DNA of 64,000 bases from Kingdonia uniflora (GCA_014058105.1 JACGCM010001403.1:124001-188000); one strand, 5' to 3'. Positions 46,515 to 57,565 are shown, counted from the stretch's first letter. Notes: a model not told the origin generated them from the sequence alone. Made by a program: numbers and translations.

Positions 46515-46542
46515 GGAGCGGTGTTCCTTTTACCGCGCGGTG
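46515..46542 (-). promoter_or_regulatory. CG-rich promoter-like module upstream of the Myb gene
   Basis: Minus-strand CACCGCGCGGTAAAAGGAAC then ACCGC matches the modules at 40.5 and 43.2 kb. It points toward the Myb ATG, 98 bp away. Confidence 0.6.
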
Positions 46543-46697
46543 ATCTAAACGCCGCCAAACTCAATTTCATTTGAGTGTGAGTTCCCCACACTCAGTTGGG
46601 TTACTGTAGCGCCAGGTCACTGAACTCACACTCAAACAGTGCCTGCTGGGAGTGGTTTGAGTATGAGTTTGGGTGTGGGTTGGCAAACCAAACTCAA

Positions 46698-46720
46698 CCC
46701 ACACCCTGCTGCGTTTTCTC
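46698..46720 (-). repeat. Right terminal inverted repeat of the Harbinger element
   Basis: Inward reading gives GAGAAAACGCAGCAGGGTG then TGGG. Target-site TTA follows at 46,721-46,723. The first 10 bases are less like the left end than the GCAGC-GTGTGGG part. Confidence 0.75.
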
Positions 46721-46734
46721 TTACATACTACGTC

Positions 46735-48612
46735 ATCGTCAAATAAATAGGATCGGCCAAAACACAGCATGATGATTAATTTGATTTCCCATCAACTCAT
46801 TCCATAGTCTTATTCTTGGTGCATAATACTCAATATAATTATCCTTGATTTGATCGCCACATCTCTTTGTAATAGGTGGTATTGGGCCTCCCTTCTCTAG
46901 CTTAATATTCACAAAAGTGATTACCATTTACCCAACAAATGTAAAGCTCATCCAGTGACCCCAACCCATCAATCACATTCCCTTCCCCAGTTTCCAAATA
47001 CCTTCTAGATACAATGGTATAACATCCCCTTTTCAAAATTAACACAACAAGAATACGATATGTGCTTGCAATGTCCTAACCATGCGTAGGCATAACAATC
47101 CACTTTTGCTCAGGGGAATCGATAGCAGTATTGTACCAATATGTCTGATCGTACATGTACTTCGATATGTAAAAGTAGTAAAAAGCATCGTAGAATGACT
47201 ATTGAAACAAACAAATCTCTTCGGCAACTCGTTCCCTTTCTCGGGCCCACAAATGTTAATTCTAAAACATAAAATACGCTACTACTCGAAAACCACAGTT
47301 ACCATCTTTTGCAACATCCAAAATCTTCTTGTTAGTCAATGTTCTTTGTTTCTCAGTGAAACAATGGTCATACCACCTTACAGAGTAAACACGAGTCTTC
47401 TTAATTGGAGATGGCCTAGGTGATTCAACCAGCTTTTATTTTCCTTTCCTATTACCAGTCGTAGTCTTCTTCTATTTTTTATTTGTACTCCTGAGTGCAT
47501 AAGTTGGTTGGACCTCCCAAGAGCAAGGAATCCCAAGTGTCAAATTTTCCATTGCTTTCTCCTTTACCGATATTTTGGACACAAATTTGGCCTTTCCAGG
47601 TGTACTAGATAGCACAACCGGTGGTGATAAGGTAGTAGCCTCCGGACTCGTGATTGCCAATAACTGGGAATGTTAAAAAACTTTTTTTTATCTTTACTGG
47701 ATGCTTCACATTCTCGAAAAACACCTAAACCAAAGGTTTAATATCAATCTTCTTTGGTGCACAGTCAAGGCCATCGAAAAGTTTCCTCCAAACCAAATAA
47801 GCCCCATATATTGAAATGGAATCCCCACTACTTATGTACGTGTAAATCTTATAAGAATAAGGAATCCCATGTGTTGTTCATGTAGTATGCCCACAATTTT
47901 TAGAGAATGCCCTGATTATTCCTGATTGTGTTCTTTTGAATTATCTATAAATAATATCGCAAGCTCAATGAGAAACAAGACCTCTTAACTGTATAAACAA
48001 CAATATCGGATATGCATACAACCAACTATTTAAACAAGACCCCTCCGTGATGATATATCTTGGAACATACTATGGACTGCCTTCTATGTGTTACCATAAT
48101 CTTTGTCAAAAGACTGAATGTGCGTGAATCTTCAACCTTGAATATTAACCCTTAGCTCTCTGGTTTATGGTATTCCCAAGGTTGTCCAATTTATTTACCC
48201 CCAATAGAACAAACTTCTCCTTATATTTCACTAATACACATCTTTCACATATTTGACGGACAAAGGACAGTCTTCAAAATCAGTCTCAAGGGCGGTCGCA
48301 TTCATTTTCAAATCCTCTAGATTTCTAGATGAACATATAGTTTGAAAAGATCTCATAAACTCGTCCGAACAATCATCCATTACTTTTCATGTACGCCCTA
48401 ACACATTTTTCTCTATGTACCAACTACATAGGATGTGTTGCGTTTCTGGAAAAACTAGATTTATCGCATTTACAAGAGCTTGCTCATTATCCGTAGTTAT
48501 AGCCTCTACATTGCAATCACCTAAGATTTCCTTAAACTTTCGCAAAGTCCAAATGTAACTAGCTTCATCCTCGTGTTTAAAGTAGGCCACACATGCAAGA
48601 AACATTCCGACG
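46735..48612 (-). pseudogene. MULE transposase with C-terminal OTU protease domain
   Basis: The minus strand first shows the MULE DDE core: FKHEDEASYIWTLRKFKEIL, AITTDNEQALVNAINLVFPE and THILCSWYIEKNVL-like sequence (48,387-48,612). It continues with KFVLLGVNKLDNLGNTINQR (about 48,190) and TTHGIPYSYKIYTYISSG with VWRKLFDGLD (about 47,750-47,880), the usual C-terminal part of MURA/FAR1-like proteins. A Thr/Ser/Pro linker (47,472-47,660) leads to KKILDVAKDGNCGFRVVAYF at 47,262-47,331, the OTU cysteine-protease nucleophile motif D-G-N-C. The catalytic-His region WVNGNHF follows at about 46,912-46,932. The N-terminus is cut at about 48,612, where copia-related ACGTG-rich sequence begins. It has many stops and is dead. 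Confidence 0.72.
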
Positions 48613-48870
48613 AACTTCCGACGTCTGGTCGGCAGCCGGTCACCGATGACTGGCCGGTGACTGTTTGGCAACCGCCACGTGTCACCCCCGGTGACTGACA
48701 CACGTGCCAGGCATGCCATACATGCTACACGTGCCACGTACGTGCCACACGTGCCATGTTACGTCACATGCCACGCACCTGCCATGCCACGTCAGCTTGC
48801 CACGTGTCCTCGACACGTGTCACTTTTGACGTCACAGTGGATAATGATGACGTCGTATAGGATAATTATA
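48613..48870 (-). repeat. ACGTG-rich repeat region
   Basis: Dense short repeats of (C)ACGTG, GTCAC and GCCATG fill about 260 bp. Many are perfect G-boxes (CACGTG) within CCACGTGTC or ACACGTGCC contexts. It corresponds to the array at 52.6-53.2 kb, in inverted orientation, and belongs to the same copia family. Confidence 0.65.
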
Positions 48871-49325
48871 AAAAAATAATTTTTTTTTTTTTTTCTTGAC
48901 GCCATCGATCAATAAACTCCGTTTTTGGCCGTGAAACTACCTAGTTTCAACGTGCTATTCTCGGCGATTGGGACATCTCCCAGAGACGTTCCATATACCG
49001 TTGAAAAGCTCTCGGAGTAGGCTATCTAGACAAAGTGGTATAACCTCTATCCGATCTCCACAGAGAAAAATATATAAGTTTGAAAACAACCAATTATCAA
49101 GAGTAAAAATCACCAAAAACCCTAATTTTTTAATTCGAAAAAATTAGGGAAAAATTGGTTTTAAGTCATGATAATCTATCATATAGTATAGATCTGAGAG
49201 AGATCGAATATATATGCACAAAAATTGTAAAATACTTCTTCTCCTGATCGCTTGGTTTCTGTGAAAACTCTGATTAGAAGGTAATTTATGCTCTCCTCGT
49301 TCCTAGAGCGTGCATTCTGATAACG
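48871..49325 (-). mobile_element. Untranslated leader of copia copy 1
   Basis: On the minus strand it follows the LTR and a CGTTATCAG primer-site-like sequence. It shares segments with 52,124-52,500, such as GGTTGTTTTCAAAC and GGGAGATGTCCCAAT. No ORF. Confidence 0.6.
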
Positions 49326-49573
49326 TGTTAGACAATAATATAATCTATCTATATGAGATCTATTGAGAGCAATTAAGAGAGAAGATAAGATTTTTTTATT
49401 GATGATTCAAGCTTTGTTCTTAAACAGGTATAAAACATATATATAGACATAGGTTCCTACTCCTACATAAACTCTCCCCATAAACCCTAAAGGCCTATGG
49501 ACAATTAGGAGTCCGTATAGGACACCCCAACCCTGTTGGCTTCCTAGACTGGGTTTGGACCCAACTCCTTACA
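49326..49573 (-). mobile_element. LTR of copia copy 1 (248 bp, minus)
   Basis: On the minus strand it begins TGTAAGGAGTTGGGTCC and ends ATTGTCTAACA, followed by CGTTATCAGAATG. The end plus AACACGTTATCAG is a common plant copia signature. It aligns along its length with the plus-strand LTR at 51,868-52,123. Confidence 0.8.
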
Positions 49574-49834
49574 CCTATTTAATTTTATGTTTGGAATTTG
49601 GACTCCATTCGAAACTAGCCTAGCTACCTCGGGTGAAAGAACGATGATGAAATACAGGGCCAACTAAGTAGTAAAATTTGAAATAAATTAACACAGATCA
49701 AAAGTTTATTATCGGATTCCATATTACATCTGTGTTCAATAGAAATGACCAAGAACTAAGTAAATCCCATTAACCTAAAGACCTCCATAAACTCTTCTTT
49801 GACGTGAACAATGCAAATCCTTTGTAACAATTTA

Positions 49835-51445
49835 TCATATGACAGGTGTAAGTCGAATTGGAAGTCCTTTTGCTGGAATAGGCATAGGATTAACTATTAT
49901 CTTCTCGTCAGGAAGTATCTTCTCCCATTTGAACATCCTCACCACATTGTACATGAAAACCAGTATTTCTAATCGTGCGTACTCTTTTCCAGGGCACATA
50001 CGAGGTCCTCCTCCAAACGGAACAAAAGTGTATGGTGCAGGTCCATTTCCTTCAAACCTTGACGGATCAAACTTCTCAGGGTCTGGGAAGCAACTAGGAT
50101 TCCTGTGAGTTGAATTTGCACTCCAATATAACTGTAAAAAAGCCCACAAAATAATTCATAATTCAAATCTTGTAATTAATAATTAACACGAAAATACCTA
50201 AGTGACAGTCTATGAGCTTTACTCACCTTCCAACCCTTAGGAATCGAGTATCCCCCATAAGTGAAATCAGTAATGGCTTCTCTAAAAGAACCTTGAAGTG
50301 GTGGTGCTAGTCTCAATACTTCACATGCAACATTCCATGAGTACTTCATCTTTTGTATGTCTTCCCAATTTAGCAATTCTCCTGGTGCTTTTGATTTTGC
50401 AATCTCCATTTGCTCTGTTGTTTAAAATAAAAATTTTATCTTAAATTTTTTTTGATTCACAAATATTCAGAAAACCGAAATGCAGTTTCTTACCCCTTTG
50501 TACTTCATTGTAGACATAGGGAATCTCTGCGAGATACTTCATCACAAAAGTAATTGCTGTACTAGCTGTATCATGGCCTCCGACAAGCAAACCAAGGATC
50601 TTATCTGCTATATCAGCCTCATTCATGAATTGCCCGTCATCATCCATCGCATAAAGCATGTGGGATAATATATCTTGTGTTGCAGAAGCCTTGTTCTCTG
50701 CTAGGTCAACCTTTCTCTGCTTAATTATCTGACGAAGCTCCTTCCGAACCACATTAGATGCTTTAATTCCACGATGAAATTGTGTCCCTGGGAGATCAAT
50801 TGGTATCGATATGATCCCTGCAGCTAAATCACCAAAAGGGCGTTGCAGTTCCTCGACGTGAACTGGATCAACGATGCTCATAAACAATCGACAAGCTAAA
50901 GCGAAAGTGTAGTCTTTTGCCAGTGGGAAAACCATAACTTCGGTCTTGTTAGCCCAATTTGTCTCTAGATGTTGCTTTGCAATCCCGTCCATGATACCAG
51001 CAGATATTTGAAGCGCTTCGGGCTTCATATATTGTGGTAATAACTTGCGCATTTTCTTGGACTCCTCTTTACTTGAGGTCTGCAGCGAAGAAGGGAAGAT
51101 CTTATTCACCGAGCTTGGCCACCATGATATAACGAGTTTGTTTTCATTAGAGAATAAGAACTTGTTACCGATTGCACCACAGATAACTGCAGTGTTTTCA
51201 CGGAACAATGAAGTCTTGAAGATCGTGTGAGAAAACTTCTGCATTCTATATTTGATGAATTCCTGGGGTTCACCCCTTCGACCCGAGTTGAGAAATTGCA
51301 CACTTTCTCCTATGAGCGGCCATCCCATCTTGCCGGGTGGGAGGTTCGGTATGTTTGAGTTGCTGTTTCTCGTGAGGAAAAATATAATAGGAAGGAGGAA
51401 AAAAAGAGCTGCAAGGAGAAAAGCCGGGAGAAAGAAAAGCTCCAT
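49835..51445 (-). CDS. CYP716A: Cytochrome P450 CYP716A-type, beta-amyrin 28-oxidase-like
   Basis: A complete three-exon gene: 51,445-50,494, 50,414-50,227 and 50,131-49,835, with introns GTAAGA...CAG and GTGAGT...CAG. The product is 478 residues, normal for CYP716. It has an N-terminal membrane anchor (residues about 1-25), then the proline hinge [15 protein letters not shown], the I-helix oxygen motif GGHDTAST (289-296), the K-helix ExxR as EVLR (349-352), the FDPSRF region, and the heme loop [11 protein letters not shown] with ligand Cys426. ANSTHRNP and [10 protein letters not shown] near the C-terminus are typical of CYP716A. Family members oxidise C-28 of beta-amyrin, alpha-amyrin or lupeol in three steps, giving oleanolic, ursolic or betulinic acid in the endoplasmic reticulum, a saponin-pathway step. 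The exact substrate cannot be read from sequence. No stop or frameshift is seen. It is flanked on both sides by outward-pointing copia LTRs. Confidence 0.95.
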
Positions 51446-51530
51446 GATGTGCCACAGGTGTGAGCAACAACGGTGAACAGGTTGATGTTCTCTATTGGTG
51501 GAACTCTTTGTGTTAATATAGAATTATGGG
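51446..51530 (-). promoter_or_regulatory. Proximal promoter of the P450 gene
   Basis: On the minus strand a TATA-like TCTATATTAAC lies at 51,513-51,523, about 70 bp before the ATG. This leaves a short leader with ACCAATAG. Further upstream (51,530-51,867) the sequence is AT-rich and without ORFs. Confidence 0.5.
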
Positions 51531-51867
51531 GGCTACTTTTGGAGCTTCATTAATTTTACCCCAAATTTTTTCACTTCAGTTTTTTTCGGAAGAGCTTGGT
51601 TACAATCGGATATAAAAAAGTTACTTTGACTGATTAAGATTACGAGGAATCTTTGCTGGTCTTACGAGTACATATTTAAGTCACTGGATTGTTTGAGCAG
51701 ATCCCTTTGTAAGTCAACTCTAAACAGGGCCGGTGTTAGGATTCGGAGTCCCTAAGCAAACCCTTAATATGGGCCCTTATTGTCAAAAATAATTACATAA
51801 ATTTTCTGGTTTTTAATGAAAGATATTATGAGATCGTGGTAAATATTGTAGGGAGGAATTAGGGAAG

Positions 51868-52123
51868 TGTTAGGAGTTGGGTCCAGCCCAAAGTGGAAAC
51901 CCAACTGGGTTGGGATGTCCTACTGGACTCTTAACAAGCCCGTAGGCTTTTAGGGTTTATAGGAAGAGCTTGAGTAGAGATAGATAACCTCATATTGGGT
52001 TATCATTTGTAATTACGTAACAACATATAATCTTAGGATACAGAGAGATTATTCTCAATAAAGATATCACTACTTTTCTCTCATATCATTGTTTTTGATT
52101 TACTGATAGAATAGTATCCAACA
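51868..52123 (+). mobile_element. 5' LTR of copia copy 2 (256 bp, plus)
   Basis: It begins TGTTAGGAGTTGGGTCC and ends GTATCCAACA, followed by CGTTATCAGTACG. It shares TAGGGTTTATAGGAAGAG-like and AATAAAGATATCA segments with copy 1. Confidence 0.8.
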
Positions 52124-52741
52124 CGTTATCAGTACGTAGAGCTAGTGGATCTGAAGGGAGAAAAAATTCTTTAAATCAACATTTTTCTTAGATTTTCTGC
52201 GTTGCAGAGATGTACTTTTTACATATTTTGAGATTTCAATCTATTAATTGCTTTCTCTATGATATAGGATATCTAGACATGAATTGTATGATTAATACAT
52301 ATTTTTTTCGGATTAAAAGACTATTTTTGGTAATTTTTAACCCTTGTGAAAGGGTTGTTTTCAAACCAAAATAGCGATCGCTATGGATATTGGATTGACG
52401 CACAATTATTTTTGTTGTGTAGCCTATTCCACAATGATCACATCGGTCGTGACACGATTAAGGGAGATGTCCCAATTGTTGGAAAATAACCATGATAGAA
52501 AATAACATTTTTAGGTCATGCTGACGTCACTAGGTTATTTATTATTTTATTTTCAATTATTTTAAAAAAAAATATTATTTAAATCCTATTTAAGATGTCA
52601 TAAAACTTAATCCATTCTTGACGTGGTAGTGAGACCCACAATGCTGACGTGACAATAATACGTGTCAAGGACACGTGACATGCCGACGTGACAGATGGAG
52701 TTTACTATGCTGACGTGGCAGTTACACGTGACAGTCAACTA
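52124..52741 (+). other. Untranslated leader of copia copy 2
   Basis: Non-coding. It includes GGGATGTCCCAAT-like blocks shared with copy 1. From 52,600 it passes into irregular GACACGTGACA repeats that precede the regular array. Confidence 0.55.
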
Positions 52742-53230
52742 TTGGTGACACATAGCAGTTTAACATCGTGACACGTGGCAGCTGTTTACATGTGACACGT
52801 GGCAGTCTCACATGGTGACACGTGACAGTTGACTGTCACATGGTTACACGTGACAGTCAACTATTGGTGACACATAACAGTTTAACATCGTGACATGTGA
52901 CAGCTATTTACATGTGACACGTGGCAGCCTCACATGGTGACACGTGACAGTTGACTGTCACATGGTTACACGTGACAGTCAACTATTGGTGACACATAGC
53001 AGTTTAACATCATGACACGTGGCAGCTGTTTACATGTGACACATGGCAGTCTCACATGGTGACACGTGACAGTTGACTGTCACATGGTTACATGTGACAG
53101 TCAACTATTGGTGGCACATAACAGTTTAACATCGTGACACGTGGCAGCTATTTACATGTGACACGTGGCAGTCTCACATGGTGACACGTGACAGTTGTTT
53201 ACATGGTGACACATGGCAGTCAACTATAGG
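52742..53230 (+). repeat. 122-bp tandem array, G-box rich (four units)
   Basis: TTGGTGACACATA starts recur at about 52,742, 52,864, 52,986 and 53,108, exactly 122 bp apart. Each unit holds repeated GTGACACGTGGCAG and GTGACACGTGACAG elements, that is, nested sub-repeats of about 12-16 bp with CACGTG G-boxes. The units differ by only a few substitutions, so the expansion is recent compared with the rest of the element. Confidence 0.85.
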
Positions 53231-53239
53231 GACATGTGG

Positions 53240-56130
53240 CACATGGTTTGACCGAGGTCAACCGGTCCAGACTGGTCAACCTGGTCCAGGCCTTGACCCT
53301 GACCAAGCCAGACCTTCTAGGACCGGTTCAGACAGTAAATTGGCTCTAGAGAGCTCAATTTTGGGTTAAATTGAGTCAACTTTTTTTTGAAAAATTTCTA
53401 TTGACTGGGCCTATCCTATAGGGACCCATTTTAAATGTTTTTATATAAAATATTTTTTAAAATTTCTTTGGAACGGGTGCCTCGTATAGAAAAACTGACT
53501 CATTTATATGTGATATAAGTATATGGATTAATATCTATTTAAGTATTTTATGATAGCTAATATAATATTAATGGTCTTCTTCAAGAATACTAATTATCAT
53601 GAGCAGGGATCACAGATAAAACGAAACCAAGACTAATTTAGAATACGACTGGAAGTCATATCTAAATCACAGTTAATTGTCAAGGACAATTAATTAGAGC
53701 TCAACTGGGAATTAACTTAGTCTTATTTCCAAGAACATGGTGTGTGAGGATCTAATTTAACGTATCTAGGAACAATTAAATATTACATGATAATATTTAG
53801 AAGTATATAGGCACTGATAACAACCTATAATACCCTAGAATGTTAGTTTAAATATAGGTATAATCTACCTATCTTATGAACCTAATAAACTTCGGGGTAG
53901 GATCACTTGTTAACTAAACATCTTATACCCCTCATATTCGTAGCAAATGGGTCATTTGGCTAGAATATATGAACCTTATAGAACTTTAGGGATTAGAAAA
54001 CGCTAGTTGTTAGAATAAGGAACGCAATATCTAGTGGTTTTGAATAGCTGTCTTGGCTAAGATATTATTAAAGTACACTTTAAGGTTAAGATCACCATTT
54101 TATGCGGTAAAATTGAGATTTGACGCTTAATAGGATCTTATGAGTATAAAGCCATGAACAGGGTTTACTTGCAAGTAATGGATGGGAATCATGTACCTCA
54201 TTGCGCTATATGCTATGAACCACAAGAAATGATTAAAAATTATGTACTTAAATAAGATTTCATGAGTAATAGGATATGAACAAGGTTCACCTACATGTAA
54301 TGATTGGGAATCAATGACTTGAATACTATGAATTGCCTTTATGCACAGAATGTTTATTAAGTACAACTACTGATATAGATCAACATGTGTAATAGATGTT
54401 GGTGATACTCATAACATTGGGTACCTCCCATACTATAATTTCCTTTTTAGGTATAAATAAATTTGACCTCTATGGATACTAAAATCTATATTCTATTGTA
54501 AAATTTGGAAATGACTATTGCTGAGAACAACGAATCTCTAAAATAACAAAGTAGGAGTTTTGTTTACACTCTCGTCTTCATATTCAGGAAGACCTGATAA
54601 TAGATTACCTTATACTAGCAAAAATTTTATTCGGCTGTGTAGCACCACTATAATCTCACATGGAGAAATAGTTGAGGTAAATAGAGATATTGAGAATATT
54701 CTATTAGATTTTCTACGCTTCAAATATTGCGCTTTCGAGGCAACATTTGATAGATAACTGTGCACGCAGACCTAATTTGATTTTTCTACATTTATTAGCA
54801 AAACAATGAATTACTGGATATGAACCTCAAGCTTATGCCTACTAAGAGTAAGCATGTAACAGGGTTGCACAATGTTGGGTCTTGTGATAGGTGAAGTTGT
54901 GGATAGGGTCGCAACCGTGGATAAATGAGAGGTGGTAACAATGACCAGATTAAATTCCAGCCATTAGTAACTGAGGCATGAGGAACAATAAATTTAACAA
55001 CTGACTAAAATGGAATAAAAAGAATTTTAAAATGGATACGAGAAAGTCGGGCATAGGATTGCAATACAAACCTGACAATCTAGGGAGATCAGCCCCAAAC
55101 CTATTACTTGATCATAGCTGGCACAGACCTCACCACGACAGAGTCTGTGGCTAAAGATTTATTCCATGATACCAATGCAGCTTTGGATCAAGTCCTAAGA
55201 ATGAACAGTAGAAAAAATTCCATAGATGAATGATACTACCTAGAGAGCATTAGCAAGTAGTAACTTTACTTGTTGAATAGTAGCAGTTTTGCTTTATTAT
55301 TACTACCATTAACTGAGTTTGGAAATCTTTACTGGTTAGTTTAATAAAATGTTCGTGACATCCACTAGTTTGGTATCCCATCTATGAGATTGTTCTTTGA
55401 TTTTGATTATGAATTGATTGCTTTGGAAGTAGTTAAATTCCATGTATGATAGTTGATCTACTATATATAACCCGCCTATGAATCTATCTGCTCATTGAGA
55501 ATTATTGATAATCGGATGAGTGGCAACACATGTCTAAGAGATATTAGTACCATGTACTCGATCCTTTTGAGATATATACATATTTCTTGTCTCTAACCTT
55601 GTGCATAAGGGATGTCACGAATATCATTGGCACGACCAACCTGATAGAATGCACTGAGTGTATCACGTTATTACTATCTAATGGTACGATACGAGGTATC
55701 TAGTCTGCTTTATATACTAGTAAATTTACCCAGATTTTACTAAGTTTATGGAGATACATGATAACTCTTATCACATAATGATTATCAGAGAAAATGACAG
55801 ACAAGGTTCTGTGCATTCCCTCACAGTCTAAATGTTAGAGTACGCTATTAGAATGATTTCCAATACACTCCTCAGGGCTCGAACAATGAGGAAGATTATC
55901 AGGATTACATCTCAACTTTTCTTAAAAGGAGAGAAGATCCAGAGAGTGTACATGTAATGATTATTTTTAAGGAAAGTATATTATTTCATCATAGTATGAC
56001 CAAGGTGGAGTGGGACCTTCAGCCTTTGCTCCAACCACTTCCATGGAGGCACATGTAGGACTACCCATCCACATAGTAGTCCACTTGAGTATTTATGGTC
56101 ATAATAGACGTATCTAGGTGATGGTCTTAC
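53240..56130 (+). pseudogene. Presumed copia gag/early pol region, heavily decayed
   Basis: No domain is recognised with confidence. The stretch lies where gag would be. A segment of about 105 bp is duplicated at 54,131-54,240 and 54,250-54,350 (GAGTAATAGGATATGAACAA and related). A basic Gly/Asn/Arg stretch near 54,900 (MRGGNNDQIKF) could be the gag nucleic-acid-binding tail. The 65-codon frame at 54,560-54,757 is not recognised. Confidence 0.35.
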
Positions 56131-56139
56131 ATATGCCTA

Positions 56140-56800
56140 TTATTAAAATCTAGGAATGTAACATTAGCTCGACTTTACACTTAGATCATTCAATCGCAGG
56201 CTTAGTTCCTGGATTAGCCGATCAAAGTCGATAAATGCGACTTGACGGGGGCTTGTGAGTTGGACTCATAGGCTTTTGATGATTATTTTACCGCTAAAAG
56301 GGATAGATGATTGAGCATCGTGAATACTCCATCCATACCTAACTCGGGATTGGTAGATAACCTAATCAAACGATTTGGGATAGTCGTTAGGCCACTGTTA
56401 TTACGATCACAATTTCTGACTAGTGTGTGGGATATGTATTCTTGCTCCCACAACAATGATTAGGGTTCGTCCCAAAGAAAATCATTAAATTTTTCTCAAA
56501 AGTGACTAGTAACTAGGTCGAATTCCGGTGTCGCCCATCGATGGACATTTGGATATTTCGTACAGGTGCTAATCACACCACCACAATGTATGAAGATGTA
56601 ACCCTTAACGTTGGCTTGGTATTATGTGAGTTGTGATTCACATCTATCATTAGATAATTGAAGCCCACTGGCGACCTATATACTCTAGGGTAGATAATTA
56701 CCACTTTGATGAGACGATATTCCCAGTATTGGTGGAAGATTTGACAGTCAATGCTGAGTGTTATACCCTAGCGAACACTGAGGAAATCTACTCGAGTGTT
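56140..56800 (+). pseudogene. Copia integrase C-terminal region remnant
   Basis: Switching frames at stops, the plus strand reads IKRFGIVVRPLLLRSQF with LTSVWDMYSC (about 56,365-56,440). It continues in spirit with 'fGyfvqvlitPPQcmKM' (about 56,545-56,590), CDSHLSLDN-SPLATYI, and LPL--DDIPSIGG (about 56,700-56,730). This tracks a well-known plant copia polyprotein segment: residues after the integrase catalytic Glu, the VWGHA block, the 'APPQRTKMGPQ' block and the 'SPLTGDLYTARFADCHFDE' block. Stops are frequent, and the gene is dead. Confidence 0.6.
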
Positions 56801-57565
56801 TTGAGTTATGAACTTGGATATATGTTCTCTATATCCTAATATGGGTACACACCAAGTTTTGTTAAAAGCAAAATTGGTTAAGGGGGCGAGAAGTGCCAGT
56901 ACGCTTCGTCTCCACTTTTGATGTTTCCTTTTGGAAACTTGCTATTTACTTAACAACTATATTAAGGAGGAACCTTAGTCCAAACCTCCCCATGATAAAG
57001 TAAGCTTTATAGCTTGGTCATCTTGGACCCCGGCTCATGGGCTATCCACTAGGGATGTTCATGAGTTCTCCTTGGCCTAGAAAAGGCTATGCGACATTAC
57101 CTTACAATGCGGGCCACTTTCCCAGATAGGGCTTTATAGGGCACAACTATGCCCCACGAGCCAACCAAGACGTACCACCCCTTATAGATGGATTATGTAA
57201 CTAGTCTAGGCTAGTCGCCTTTTCATAAATATATCATATATTTGAAACTCGGCATATTGAGTTATCCAAATCCGCTACAAGACAGGTGTGATATCCGTAC
57301 CTCGTATCCAGTCACGAGAGATTACCCTACAGGAAGTAATTGAGGAAACCTTCAGCATTGCCTCCTATATCAAATACATATTCGAAGACCCCTCATAAGT
57401 ATCCAGGATTATCCGGATGCCGCTCTAGCATCTGTGGCTCTATTCTACTTGCGCCGCCGTGCCGAGTGAAGACGAATTGTACATACCAGCCACACGTGTA
57501 TGTGTGCTTCACGACCTCATAGTCCCTGTACTCTAAGCACTGTAATGTCTCCCCCGAGCCAGGCC
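56800..57565 (+). other. Unassigned, probably decayed copia pol
   Basis: No recognisable RT motif was found in any frame. Frames at 57,340-57,522 and 57,500-57,691 are of chance length. GC content is higher than in the surroundings. Confidence 0.25.

Larger units (their letters stand above)
40345..46720 (+). mobile_element. Complete PIF/Harbinger element with three genes (6,376 bp)
   Basis: The 3-bp target duplication TTA is on both sides (40,342-40,344 and 46,721-46,723), as PIF/Harbinger requires. The left end is GAGCATCTCTAGCAGC and the right end, read inward, is GAGAAAACGCAGCAGG. Both continue into GTGTGGG, giving imperfect terminal inverted repeats of about 23-25 bp with the family start GAGCATCTC. 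The element contains a PMD gene (plus, 40,648-42,827), a DDE transposase gene (plus, 43,344-44,680) and the Myb/SANT partner gene (minus, 46,417-44,946). Standard Harbinger elements have only the last two. A CG-rich promoter-like module precedes each of the three. All three coding regions contain lesions, so the copy is now dead unless complemented. Confidence 0.88.

Noticed and set aside
48387..48737. MULE ORF as given, including its first 30 codons
   Set aside because: The part beyond about 48,612 is ACGTG-rich repeat DNA fused to the frame by chance. Only the part left of that is transposase.
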